From Brevundimonas sp. MF30-B (GTDB lineage Bacteria; Pseudomonadota; Alphaproteobacteria; Caulobacterales; Caulobacteraceae), in assembly GCF_004683885.1 (NCBI RefSeq), contig NZ_CP038440.1:1646001-1710000 (forward strand): DNA of 64,000 nt. The letters run 5' to 3'. A program made the translations under genes and the position numbers. Below are positions 37,459-45,821 of this stretch, in pieces. The notes under the pieces are model-generated. The model was not told where the DNA came from, did no database searches, and saw only the letters and a program-made list of their open reading frames with translations. Each line of letters opens with the position of its first letter. Positions within the stretch are counted from its first letter, which is position 1.

Positions 37459-38370
37459 ATGGCGTCAGCCGTATCGCCGTCTGCCTTCTCAGGGCCGATC
37501 CTGACGGTCTCGTCCGCGACGTCATGGCTTGCGACGATCGATCGCCGACTGGGGCAGCTGATTCCCGAACCTGACGGAGCCGGGGACATATTGCCTCACG
37601 TCGTTCGCTCGGCGCTCTGTGGACCGGGCAAGCGCGTGAGGCCTGTGATGGCCATGATGGCGTGCGAGCATGTCGGGGGAGACCCAGCCGACGCGCTGGA
37701 TTTCGGGTGCGCGGTCGAGATGATGCACGCCTCCTCCCTGGTTCTGGATGATTTGCCCTGCATGGATGACGCATCGCTGCGGCGCGGCGCGCCCGCTCTC
37801 CATCGGGCCCATGGAGAAGACGCGGCTGTCCTGGCCTCCATCGCCTTGTTGAACCAAGCCTTCGCCACCATCCTTCGGGCGCCGGACATAAGGGCGGATC
37901 AGCGTCTGGCGTTGCTCGACGCCCTGACGTCCGCGGTGGGCTTCCAAGGACTCGCCCACGGACAGATGCGGGATCTGCGGGATCCAGCGGAGGCTCGCGA
38001 CGAGCCCGGACTACGCCGCCTGAACCACCTCAAAACCACAGCGCTTTTCCTGGCCGCTCTGAAGGGGGGAGCCGAAATCGGCGATGCATCCCCCGAGCAG
38101 GAGGCCGCCCTGATCGCGTTCGGCGAGATCATGGGGTTTGCGTTCCAGCTTTGCGACGACCTTCAGGACCGCACCGCCGCCGCCGAAGACATCGGCAAGG
38201 ATGTCGGCCAGGACAGGGACCAGCGGACGTTCTTGGATCTATGGGGCGTGGACGAAGTCAGGACGCGTATCCGCGACGCGGCGGCCCAGGCCGAGACGGC
38301 GCTGGGCGGGCCCTGCGCCTTGGCGGACTACGCCGCGGGCTTGGTGAGAAGCGCCTACGTTGAACTCTGA
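37459..38370 (+). CDS. crtE: Geranylgeranyl diphosphate synthase
   Basis: A trans-prenyltransferase (303 residues) making GGPP for carotenoids. Present are GPGKRVRPVMAM, the first aspartate-rich motif DDLPCMDD (DDxxxxD type), GLAHGQMRDL, the KTTALF segment and the second motif FQLCDDLQD. ATG 37459 is chosen because it gives a normal length; an ATG at 37363 would add 32 residues of low similarity. Followed by an ABC transporter pair starting within its 3' end. Confidence 0.93.
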   Translation: MASAVSPSAFSGPILTVSSATSWLATIDRRLGQLIPEPDGAGDILPHVVRSALCGPGKRVRPVMAMMACEHVGGDPADALDFGCAVEMMHASSLVLDDLPCMDDASLRRGAPALHRAHGEDAAVLASIALLNQAFATILRAPDIRADQRLALLDALTSAVGFQGLAHGQMRDLRDPAEARDEPGLRRLNHLKTTALFLAALKGGAEIGDASPEQEAALIAFGEIMGFAFQLCDDLQDRTAAAEDIGKDVGQDRDQRTFLDLWGVDEVRTRIRDAAAQAETALGGPCALADYAAGLVRSAYVEL

Positions 38371-39289
38371 CCTGCCTCCGGCGCTGATTCTCGCCGACGT
38401 CCGCGCCGGTTATGGCCGCGGGCCTGTTCTGAACGGCTTGTCCCTGACCATTGCGGCGGGCGAGGCCTACGCATTGCTGGGGCCCAACGGCGCGGGCAAG
38501 TCGACGGCTGTGCGCGTGGCCTGCGGTCTTCTAAAGCCGGAGCGAGGTGAGACGATCTTGGCGGGCCGCAGATCGGGCGGCCGGATCGATCGGGGTCGTG
38601 TCGGCCTGGCGCCGCAGGAATGCGCGCTGTTTCCCTTGCTGACCATACGCCAAAACCTTTTCGCCTTGGCGCAACTGGCGGGGCTGGGCCGGGAGGCGGC
38701 GGCCGGTGTCCGTCAGGCTATGACGGCCGCCGAATGCAGTGTGCGGGCCGACGACGTCGTGGCCACCCTTTCCGGAGGCTGGCGCAGGCGCGCGAACCTG
38801 GCGGCCGCCCTCGTCGCACGTCCAGCCCTGCTTGTCCTGGACGAGCCGACCGAGGGCGTTGACGTCATGACCCGGTCGGCGCTGGCGCGTGCTGTCCGCC
38901 TGGCGACGCGAGACGGCGCGGGATGCCTGATGGTCAGTCATGACGCGGCCTTCGTGGCGGAAGCGGCCGACCGGGTGGGCGTGATCTCCAGAGGACGGCT
39001 GGTGGCCGAGGGCTCGCCCTCCGATCTCCTGCGCGCGCGATTCGGTCGGAACGGCCTGCTGAACGTCTCCTTCAGTTCGCGCCCGGACGACGCGCTGTAT
39101 CGAACACTGTCGACCGCTGGACTGCAGAGCTCGGACGACGGCCTGGCGTGGCGGCTGATCGCGCCGGACGCAACCGCGCGTGCGCTGACGCTCGCGGACG
39201 CCATTAGCGCAAGCGGAGGAGAAATGGCGATCCGGCGCCCCGGGCTCGACGAACTGGTACTGGCCCTGTCTGAGGAGACAGCGGCATGA
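38360..39289 (+). CDS. ABC-2 type transporter, ATP-binding protein
   Basis: A 309-residue ATPase: Walker A LLGPNGAGKSTAV, Q-loop LAPQECALFP, signature TLSGGWRRRANLAAALV and Walker B LLVLDEPTEGVD; the C-terminal 80 residues are an accessory region, as in CcmA/NodI-type proteins. It begins with TTG, overlapping the end of crtE by 11 bp, and overlaps the permease gene by ATGA. It is thus in a crtE-ATPase-permease operon. Substrate unknown. Confidence 0.85.
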   Translation: MNSDLPPALILADVRAGYGRGPVLNGLSLTIAAGEAYALLGPNGAGKSTAVRVACGLLKPERGETILAGRRSGGRIDRGRVGLAPQECALFPLLTIRQNLFALAQLAGLGREAAAGVRQAMTAAECSVRADDVVATLSGGWRRRANLAAALVARPALLVLDEPTEGVDVMTRSALARAVRLATRDGAGCLMVSHDAAFVAEAADRVGVISRGRLVAEGSPSDLLRARFGRNGLLNVSFSSRPDDALYRTLSTAGLQSSDDGLAWRLIAPDATARALTLADAISASGGEMAIRRPGLDELVLALSEETAA

Positions 39290-40353
39290 GGGCCATTCTT
39301 GTCGCGGGTCTTCGAAGTTTCCTGCGTGACCGCCCCGGCATGGTCCTTACGCTCGTGCTGCCGCCGCTGGTCTATCTGCTTTTCGCCGCCATCTTCGGCG
39401 CGGGAGCGCGGGGCGAAATCGATCTCGCCGTGGTGCTCCACGACGGCGCGCGCACCGTCCAAAGCCGCGTGATCGAAGAGGGGCTGGCGGAGCAGCTGGG
39501 CGGTCGCCTGCGTCTGACCGTCGACCCGAGCGCGGCCGAGCAGATGGTGACCGACGGGAGAGCCGACGCCGGTGTGTTGCTGGAGTCCTCTGGAGGGGAT
39601 GCGCCGAGGATCATCATCATCAGGGCTCCGGGCCGGGAAACAGCTGGAGCCGCGCTCTCCGGACAGGTGCAGCACCTGGCCGAGATCGCAGCTGGCGAGA
39701 CCGCGCCGACGAGAGGACGGATGAGCGCCCGCACCGTAGGGCCGCCTGGGGACGCTCAGGCCGTCTACTACGCCGGGGCCGTCAGCGTGATGTTCGTCTT
39801 CTTCGCCGCAATGCATGGGGCGATGGCCGGTCTGGACGATCGACGTTCCGGGCTGCAGGCGCGTCTGGCATTGGCCGCGGGGGGCCTTCGCCCGGTTATC
39901 GGCGGGCGCGCCGCGCTGCTGACCGTGACAGGAGTCATCCAGACTGTTTTCGTCTTCGCCGTCGCCTATCCAAGCCTGCCGGCCTTATCGCCGTTGCAGG
40001 TCGCGGGGTGGCTAGTCACTGCCGTGCTGGCCGCTGCATCGGCCGCAGGGCTGGCTTTGGCGATCATCAGCCTGTGCCGTTCGCGCGGTCAGGCTCAGCC
40101 TCTGTCCACCTTCATCGTTCTGCTGCTGGCGGCGATCGGAGGCTCGATGGCTCCGCGCTTCCTCATGCCGGAAGTGTTTCGACAGATCGGCTGGGCGACC
40201 CCTCACGCCTGGGCGATAGAGGCCTACCAGACGCTGCTGTGGCGCGGGGTTGTGGATCACGTGGTCCTGGGCGCGTGGGTCTTCCTGGCCAGCGTCGCCT
40301 TCTCAGGCTGGCTGGCGGCCTTGGCGGTCGAAGCGCGCCGGCCGCTTCCCTAG
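39286..40353 (+). CDS. ABC-2 type transporter, permease
   Basis: A 355-residue permease with one N-terminal helix (LTLVLPPLVYLLFAAIFGAG), a large extracytoplasmic domain (residues about 45-160) and five C-terminal helices, the usual ABC2_membrane_3 layout. Partner of the ATPase encoded just upstream. The gene ends 3 nt before the end of the convergent crtB. Location inside the carotenoid cluster suggests export or placement of a carotenoid, lipid or related compound; this is inference. Confidence 0.83.
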   Translation: MRAILVAGLRSFLRDRPGMVLTLVLPPLVYLLFAAIFGAGARGEIDLAVVLHDGARTVQSRVIEEGLAEQLGGRLRLTVDPSAAEQMVTDGRADAGVLLESSGGDAPRIIIIRAPGRETAGAALSGQVQHLAEIAAGETAPTRGRMSARTVGPPGDAQAVYYAGAVSVMFVFFAAMHGAMAGLDDRRSGLQARLALAAGGLRPVIGGRAALLTVTGVIQTVFVFAVAYPSLPALSPLQVAGWLVTAVLAAASAAGLALAIISLCRSRGQAQPLSTFIVLLLAAIGGSMAPRFLMPEVFRQIGWATPHAWAIEAYQTLLWRGVVDHVVLGAWVFLASVAFSGWLAALAVEARRPLP

Positions 40354-40356
40354 CCT

Positions 40357-41289
40357 CTAGACGTGGGTCCAAAGGGCCGGACGCGGCGGCGGGTCGCGCC
40401 ACGCGTCCAGCGTCTTGCACCACAGGGCGATCAGGCCGCCGCGTCCCAGCAGGACCAGCTTGCCCGCCTTGTCCACCGACGTCCGTCCGTCCCAGGCCGC
40501 CGGCCCGGCGCGCGACACGTGCCGACCAATGGCGCGATAGACGCCCCGCGCCGTGGCGATGGCCCAGGCCGAGCGCGGGTTGAGATCGCGCAGGCCCCAG
40601 CGAGCCGAGGCGTAGAAGGGCTCCGCCGCCTCGACCAGGCGCTGGGCGGTGCGGGCCACGGCGGCGCGATGCTCGGGCGCGGCGACCTGATCACGCGGCA
40701 CGCCGGCCTCGTCCAGCCATGCGCCGGGCAGATAGACCCGGCCGCCCTGCGCATCCTCGACCACGTCGCGCGCGATGTTCGTCAACTGGAACGCCAGGCC
40801 CAGGTCCTGCGCCCGTTGCAGGGTCGGCGCATCGTCCACCCCCATGATCCGGGCCATCATCACGCCGACCACCCCGGCCACGTGATAGGAATAGTCCAGC
40901 GTGTCCTCCAGCGTGTCGTAGCGCCGGCCGATCACGTCCATTTCGAAGCCCTGCAGCAGATCCATGGCCTCGTCGGCGGGGATGCCGTGGCGCATGGCCA
41001 CGCGCTGGAAGGCGGTGAAGACCGGATCGGTTTGCGGCTCTCCGGCCAGGGCGGCGGTCGTCCGGGCGCGAAGTTCATCCAGCTTCTGACCCGCCAGCAC
41101 CGGGTCGATGCCGACCGCGCCGTGCCCCAGAACCTGGCCGTCGATCTCGTCGTCGCAATGCCGGCACCAGGAGTACAGCATCCAGGCGTCGTCCCGGATC
41201 GCTGCCGGGAACAGGCGCGCGGCGGCCGCGAAGCTCTTGGAGCCCTGCTCCATGGACTGGCGGCTGTGATCCAGGACGGCGTCGGTCAT
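40357..41289 (-). CDS. crtB: Phytoene synthase
   Basis: Condenses two GGPP to phytoene. 310 residues with YSWCRHCDDEIDGQ (first Asp-rich DxxxD), FEMDVIGRRYDTLEDTLDYSYHVAG and LTNIARDVVEDAQGGRVYLP (second Asp-rich motif). ATG 41289 overlaps the crtI stop (ATGA). Last gene of crtY-crtI-crtB. An open frame reads further upstream through crtI, but the family begins at MTDAVLDHSRQSME. Confidence 0.95.
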   Translation of the reverse strand: MTDAVLDHSRQSMEQGSKSFAAAARLFPAAIRDDAWMLYSWCRHCDDEIDGQVLGHGAVGIDPVLAGQKLDELRARTTAALAGEPQTDPVFTAFQRVAMRHGIPADEAMDLLQGFEMDVIGRRYDTLEDTLDYSYHVAGVVGVMMARIMGVDDAPTLQRAQDLGLAFQLTNIARDVVEDAQGGRVYLPGAWLDEAGVPRDQVAAPEHRAAVARTAQRLVEAAEPFYASARWGLRDLNPRSAWAIATARGVYRAIGRHVSRAGPAAWDGRTSVDKAGKLVLLGRGGLIALWCKTLDAWRDPPPRPALWTHV

Positions 41290-42767
41290 GCGGTCTGCCT
41301 CGCATCCTCGATCATCAGGCCGGCGGTCGCCTTGGCCGAGCCGACCACGCCCGGCACGCCCGCGCCCGGGTGGGTGCCGGCGCCTACGAAATACAGGTTC
41401 GGGATCTGGTCGTCGCGATTGTGGACCCGGAAATACGCGCTCTGGGTCAGGATGGGCTCCAGTGAGAAGGCCGAGCCCTGGTGCGCGTTCAGCTGGTCGC
41501 GGAAATCGATGGGCGTGAAGATGCGGCAGGTGTCGAGGTCCGCCGTCAGACCCGGAATATAGTGCTCTTCCAGATAGGCCAGGATGCGGTCGCGATAGCG
41601 CGGCCCCTCGACCTCCCAGTCGATGTCGGCCGAGGCCAGGTGCGGCACCGGCGCCAGCACATAGAAGGCGTCGCAGCCTTCGGGCGCCAGGGACGGGTCG
41701 GTCCGCGTCGGCGCGTGCAGGTACAGCGAAAAGTCGTCGGGCAGGTCCGGCCCCTTGAAGATTTCGGCGATCAGCTCGCGATAGCGCGGCCCGAACAGGA
41801 CCGTGTGGTGGCGCACCTCGGGGTGGACGCGCCTCAGGCCGAAATAGATGACGAACAGCGACATGGAGTGACGCTTGGCCGCGAGCCGCGCGCCCTCTTT
41901 CTGACCACGCGGCTCCTGACCCAGCAGCCGTTGATAGGTGTGCACGACATCGGCGTTGGAGGCGACCATGTCGAAGTCGATGGTCTGGCCGTCCACCACC
42001 ACGCCGGTCGCGCGCCCGTTGGCCATGGTGATCCGCTCGACCGGGCTGTTCAGACGGACTTCGCCGCCGAGGTCCTGAAGCAGTCGCACCATGCCCTGGA
42101 TCAGGGCGCCGGTGCCGCCGCGCGGGAACCACACGCCCCAACGCCGCTCCAGCGCATGGATCAGGGCGTAGATCGACGAGGTGGCGAACGGATTGCCGCC
42201 GACCAAGAGCGAGTGGAAGCTGAACGCCTGGCGCAGGTGCTCGTCCTCAATATAGCTGGCCACCTTGTCGTAGACCGACCGCCAGGCCTGCAGCCGCATC
42301 AGCTCGGGCGCCGCCTTGACCATGCTGGCGAAGTCCAGGAACGGCACGGCCCCCAGCTTCAGATAGCCTTCCTTCAGCAGGTCCTCGGAATAGGCCAGGA
42401 ACTTGCGATAGCCTTCCTTGTCGGCCGGATTGCGGGCCACGATCTGGCGATCCAGCTCGTCCTGGTCGTTGACGTAGTCGAACACGTCGCCGTCCTCCCA
42501 GCACAGCCGATAGAAGGGCGCGACGGGCAGCAGCTCGACATAGTCCGACAGTTTGCGTCCGCTGGTCTCGAACAGCTCTTCCAGCGCCGACGGGTCGGTG
42601 ATGACCGTGGGGCCGGCGTCGAAGGTGTAGCCCTTGTCCTGATAGACGTAGGCGCGGCCGCCGGCCTTGTCGCGCGCCTCGAAGACGGTGGTCTGAATGC
42701 CCGCCGACTGCAGGCGGATGGCCAGCGAAAGCCCCCCGAAACCCGATCCGATCACCGCAGCCCGCAT
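41286..42767 (-). CDS. crtI: Phytoene desaturase
   Basis: FAD-dependent CrtI (493 residues) that converts phytoene to lycopene in four desaturations. N-terminal dinucleotide-binding motif AAVIGSGFGGLSLAIRLQSAG, FDAGPTVITDPSALEELF, GVWFPRGGTGALIQGM and the C-terminal GTHPGAGVPGVVGSAKATAGL signature. Coupled to crtY (one-base overlap) and crtB (ATGA). Confidence 0.96.
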   Translation of the reverse strand: MRAAVIGSGFGGLSLAIRLQSAGIQTTVFEARDKAGGRAYVYQDKGYTFDAGPTVITDPSALEELFETSGRKLSDYVELLPVAPFYRLCWEDGDVFDYVNDQDELDRQIVARNPADKEGYRKFLAYSEDLLKEGYLKLGAVPFLDFASMVKAAPELMRLQAWRSVYDKVASYIEDEHLRQAFSFHSLLVGGNPFATSSIYALIHALERRWGVWFPRGGTGALIQGMVRLLQDLGGEVRLNSPVERITMANGRATGVVVDGQTIDFDMVASNADVVHTYQRLLGQEPRGQKEGARLAAKRHSMSLFVIYFGLRRVHPEVRHHTVLFGPRYRELIAEIFKGPDLPDDFSLYLHAPTRTDPSLAPEGCDAFYVLAPVPHLASADIDWEVEGPRYRDRILAYLEEHYIPGLTADLDTCRIFTPIDFRDQLNAHQGSAFSLEPILTQSAYFRVHNRDDQIPNLYFVGAGTHPGAGVPGVVGSAKATAGLMIEDARQTA

Positions 42768-43933
42768 TACGCACGTCCCTTTTCGATCAGGCAGTTCAGC
42801 GCGGCGCCGAGCGGCACCGGCGGCTTGCCGCTGAGAATCCGAGCCTTGTCGCCCAGCGTGGATTCGGCCGCATAGAAGCGCTCGATCAGCGGCTGGGGCA
42901 GGCGATAGAATCGTTCAAGCACCCGGTACCTTTCTTCGGGTCGCGCGGCGCGGAACAGCATGCGGTTGAGCAGTCGATAAAAGCCTCGTTCAGCCCATAC
43001 GTCGCACGCGCGCCGTCGGATGTCGTCTGCGACATCATCGACCCGCAGTTCTTGCGCCAGGTGGTCGGCCAAGCGGACGGCGTCGGGCAGGGAATAGCCT
43101 GTGGTCGGATGAAACAATCCGGCCCTCAACCCGCTCAATGCGACCGGCCCGAAGCGCTTGAGATGAGCGGCGATGTCGCCGTCCAACGCCACGGGCAGCA
43201 CGCCATCCTCCTCACGCAGGATCGCCTCGATCATCCAGCCCTGCTGCGCCGCATAGTCCAGCACGCCCTGGCGAAACACGTCGCGGTCCAACTCGGCCCC
43301 GTCCGTGTAGCGCGTATCCTCGATCAGCAGCGTCCGCTCTTCGAAGGGCAGGGTGTAGAGAAACCGATAGCCGCCGGCCTGATCCACACAGGCGTCCATG
43401 ATGATGGGAGCGTCCAGACCATGCGGCGCGGCCAGGCGCACCTCCAGCCCCACGAACTTCTGAAACCCCAGGGCCAGGTCGGGCGTCGCGGCAGGTCCTC
43501 GGCCATCTATCACGGCTCGGGCCCTCAGGACTCGCCTGTCCGCCAGAACGGCGTGGGAGGGCGAGACCTCGATCGCTTGCGCACACAGCGTCACCCGGCC
43601 CGGCAGGGCGGCCGAAACCACCCCGGCGAAACGATCGGAGGTGACGCTGCAGTAGCCGGTCGAAAGGCGGCGCCGAAGGGCGGGAAAGCGCACCGAATAC
43701 TCGGGCCAGCGATGCGTGATCAGCGGAGCGATCCAATCACGCTGGGAAGGCGTCAGATCCTGCTCGAAGAACGACCAGGTGTGCACCCCGCCCAGTCGAT
43801 CGCCCGCCTCGACGATGTGGACGTCCAGGTCCGGTCGAAGCTGAGACAGCCGCCACGCCAACAGCCCATTGGCCAGTCCGCCGCCGATCAGCAGCAGGTC
43901 AGGCGTGGTGGTCTGGGGGCCGTCAGAGTGCAT
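42767..43933 (-). CDS. crtY: Lycopene beta-cyclase
   Basis: CrtY-type cyclase (388 residues) converting lycopene to beta-carotene. N-terminal LLLIGGGLANGLLAWRL binds the flavin. RVLRARAVIDGRGP, LGFQKFVGLEVRL, YRFLYTLPFEERTLLIEDTRY (split: FLYTLPFEER and LLIEDTRYTDG) and GLRAGLFHPTTGYSLPDAV are typical CrtY segments. The start is 50 nt after the ksgA stop, so read-through from the lpt-surA-pdxA-ksgA unit is possible. No crtW is adjacent. Confidence 0.94.
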   Translation of the reverse strand: MHSDGPQTTTPDLLLIGGGLANGLLAWRLSQLRPDLDVHIVEAGDRLGGVHTWSFFEQDLTPSQRDWIAPLITHRWPEYSVRFPALRRRLSTGYCSVTSDRFAGVVSAALPGRVTLCAQAIEVSPSHAVLADRRVLRARAVIDGRGPAATPDLALGFQKFVGLEVRLAAPHGLDAPIIMDACVDQAGGYRFLYTLPFEERTLLIEDTRYTDGAELDRDVFRQGVLDYAAQQGWMIEAILREEDGVLPVALDGDIAAHLKRFGPVALSGLRAGLFHPTTGYSLPDAVRLADHLAQELRVDDVADDIRRRACDVWAERGFYRLLNRMLFRAARPEERYRVLERFYRLPQPLIERFYAAESTLGDKARILSGKPPVPLGAALNCLIEKGRA

Positions 43934-43983
43934 TGAGGACTGCTGGCATGCCCCGCGCGCTGCGGCAAGCAAGCCAGGCGGAG

Positions 43984-44799
43984 TCAGCCTGCGCCATGCA
44001 GTTGCGCCAGCCGCAGGAACCCGGAAACGTCGATCGTCTCTGCACGAGCGTCGGGATCGAGGCCGGCGGCTTCGCAAAGGTCCGCGCCGCCCAGAGGCTT
44101 GAGGCTTGAGCGCAGCATCTTGCGGCGCTGGCCGAAGGCGGCGGCGGTGACGCGCTCCAGGCTGGTCAGCAGAGCTCGATTGGGTGCGTCGGGTTTGGGG
44201 GACAGGTGAACTACCGCAGAGGCGACCTTGGGCGGGGGCGTGAAGGCGGCGGCCGGCAGCGTCATGACCAATCGGGCCGTTGCGGTCGCCTGGGCGATCA
44301 CCGCCAGGCGCCCATACGCCGGATCACCCGGCGAGGCGACCACGCGTTCGGCCACCTCCTTCTGAAACATCAGCGTCAGGGCGTGCGGACGCCAGGGGCC
44401 GGTCAGCCACTTTATGAGAAGGGGAGTGCCGACGTTGTAGGGCAGGTTGGACACCAGGTGGGCCGGCCCGCCGACCAGGGTCGCCTCCTTCACATGCAGT
44501 GCGTCGCCCTCGATGATCGTCAGTCGATCAGAGCCGTCGTCCAGCTCCGACAGCAGCGGGATGAATCGCGGATCCTTCTCGATCAGAATCACGCGCCCGG
44601 CGTCGCTTTCCAGCAGCGCGCGGGTGAGGCCGCCGGGTCCTGGGCCGACCTCGATGACGTCGCGTCCTTCGAAAGGGCCCGCCCGCCGCACAATCTTCCG
44701 CGTCACATTGAGGTCGAGCAGGAAGTGCTGGCCGAAGCTCTTCTTCGCCATGAGGCCGTGAGCGTTCAACTGGTCGCGAAGGCTGGGCAGGGGGGTCAT
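43984..44799 (-). CDS. rsmA: 16S rRNA dimethyladenosine transferase KsgA (RsmA)
   Basis: Methylates the two adjacent adenosines near the 3' end of 16S rRNA. 271 residues: KKSFGQHFLLDLNVTRKIV, IEVGPGPGGLTRALLE (SAM site), LVSNLPYNVGTPLL with the NLPY catalytic motif, and FTPPPKVASAVVHLSP. Overlaps pdxA by ATGA. Usual neighbour of pdxA and surA. Confidence 0.96.
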   Translation of the reverse strand: MTPLPSLRDQLNAHGLMAKKSFGQHFLLDLNVTRKIVRRAGPFEGRDVIEVGPGPGGLTRALLESDAGRVILIEKDPRFIPLLSELDDGSDRLTIIEGDALHVKEATLVGGPAHLVSNLPYNVGTPLLIKWLTGPWRPHALTLMFQKEVAERVVASPGDPAYGRLAVIAQATATARLVMTLPAAAFTPPPKVASAVVHLSPKPDAPNRALLTSLERVTAAAFGQRRKMLRSSLKPLGGADLCEAAGLDPDARAETIDVSGFLRLAQLHGAG

Positions 44800-45821
44800 G
44801 GACGCGCCCCTGATCGGTGGCGAGCGTGCGCCATCTCGTCCGCCAGGCGGATAGCGGAGATCAGGCTGTCGGGCCGCGCCCTGCCTTGCCCGGCGATGTC
44901 CAGCCCCGTGCCGTGATCGGGAGAGGTCCGAACGATGGGCAGCCCCAAGGTCGCGTTCACACCGCCCCAGAAGTCCAGGGTCTTGACCGGTATCAGCGCC
45001 TGATCGTGATACAGGCAGATTACGGCGTCGTACTCCTTGCGGGCTTCGTCGTGGAACAAGGTGTCAGCGGGCCTCGGATCCGAGATGTCGATGCCTTCGC
45101 CTCGCAGGCGTTCGGCGGCGGGCCTCAGAATTTCGATCTCCTGCAGGCCCAGCGCCCCGCCTTCGCCTGCGTGAGGATTGAGCGCCGCCAAGGCCAGACG
45201 CGGCCGCTCCATGCCGAAATCCCGCCTCAGGGTTTCGTGCACAACCTGGGCCGTGCGTCGGACACGCTCGTGCGTGACAAGTTCGGCGACACGGTCCAGC
45301 GCGACGTGGATAGTGACCAGACACGCCCGCAGATCACGGGCCGTCAGCATCATCACCGGGCCTCGAACGCCGGCGAATGGCGCATCAGAAGTCAGTTCGG
45401 CGATAAATTCGGTGTGTCCGGGGAAACGGAAACCGGACGCGTAGAGCGGCGCCTTGGCGATGGGCGCAGTCACGAGGGCGGACGCGTGACCGCTCAGGAC
45501 CTGTCCGACCGCTTCTTCGATCCAGTCGATTACGCAGGGTGCGTTTCGCGGGTCAGGCCGGCCTGCGACCACTGGAGCGGCCAGCGGGCGGTCCATCACC
45601 GGAAGCGCTTGGGCGAAGGACGCAACGCCGGATGACGCCTCGTCAACGACGGCCACGGGCGCTCCTGAACCGGCCAGCAGGGCGGCGTCGCCGATGACGG
45701 TGAACGCCGGTCCCGTTCGGGCCAACGCCCTCCAAGCTTCCACAACGATCTCCGGCCCCACCCCGGCGGGTTCGCCAAGGCTCAGGACAAGCGGCGGCCG
45801 AGGCGCGGCCGCCGACGTCAT
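44796..45821 (-). CDS. pdxA: 4-hydroxythreonine-4-phosphate dehydrogenase
   Basis: NAD-dependent metal enzyme of pyridoxal phosphate synthesis. 341 residues: LSLGEPAGVGPEIV, ALVTAPIAKAPLYASGFRFPGHTEF, ALAALNPHAGEGGALG and AVICLYHDQALIPVKTLDF, with the metal-binding histidines of the family. ATG 45821 overlaps the surA stop (ATGA). Confidence 0.96.
   Translation of the reverse strand: MTSAAAPRPPLVLSLGEPAGVGPEIVVEAWRALARTGPAFTVIGDAALLAGSGAPVAVVDEASSGVASFAQALPVMDRPLAAPVVAGRPDPRNAPCVIDWIEEAVGQVLSGHASALVTAPIAKAPLYASGFRFPGHTEFIAELTSDAPFAGVRGPVMMLTARDLRACLVTIHVALDRVAELVTHERVRRTAQVVHETLRRDFGMERPRLALAALNPHAGEGGALGLQEIEILRPAAERLRGEGIDISDPRPADTLFHDEARKEYDAVICLYHDQALIPVKTLDFWGGVNATLGLPIVRTSPDHGTGLDIAGQGRARPDSLISAIRLADEMAHARHRSGARP

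Noticed and set aside
40357..42141. A continuous 594-codon frame suggesting a larger CrtB fusion
   Set aside because: The part upstream of 41289 overlaps crtI in another frame and has no family similarity; crtB starts at the ATG that overlaps the crtI stop.
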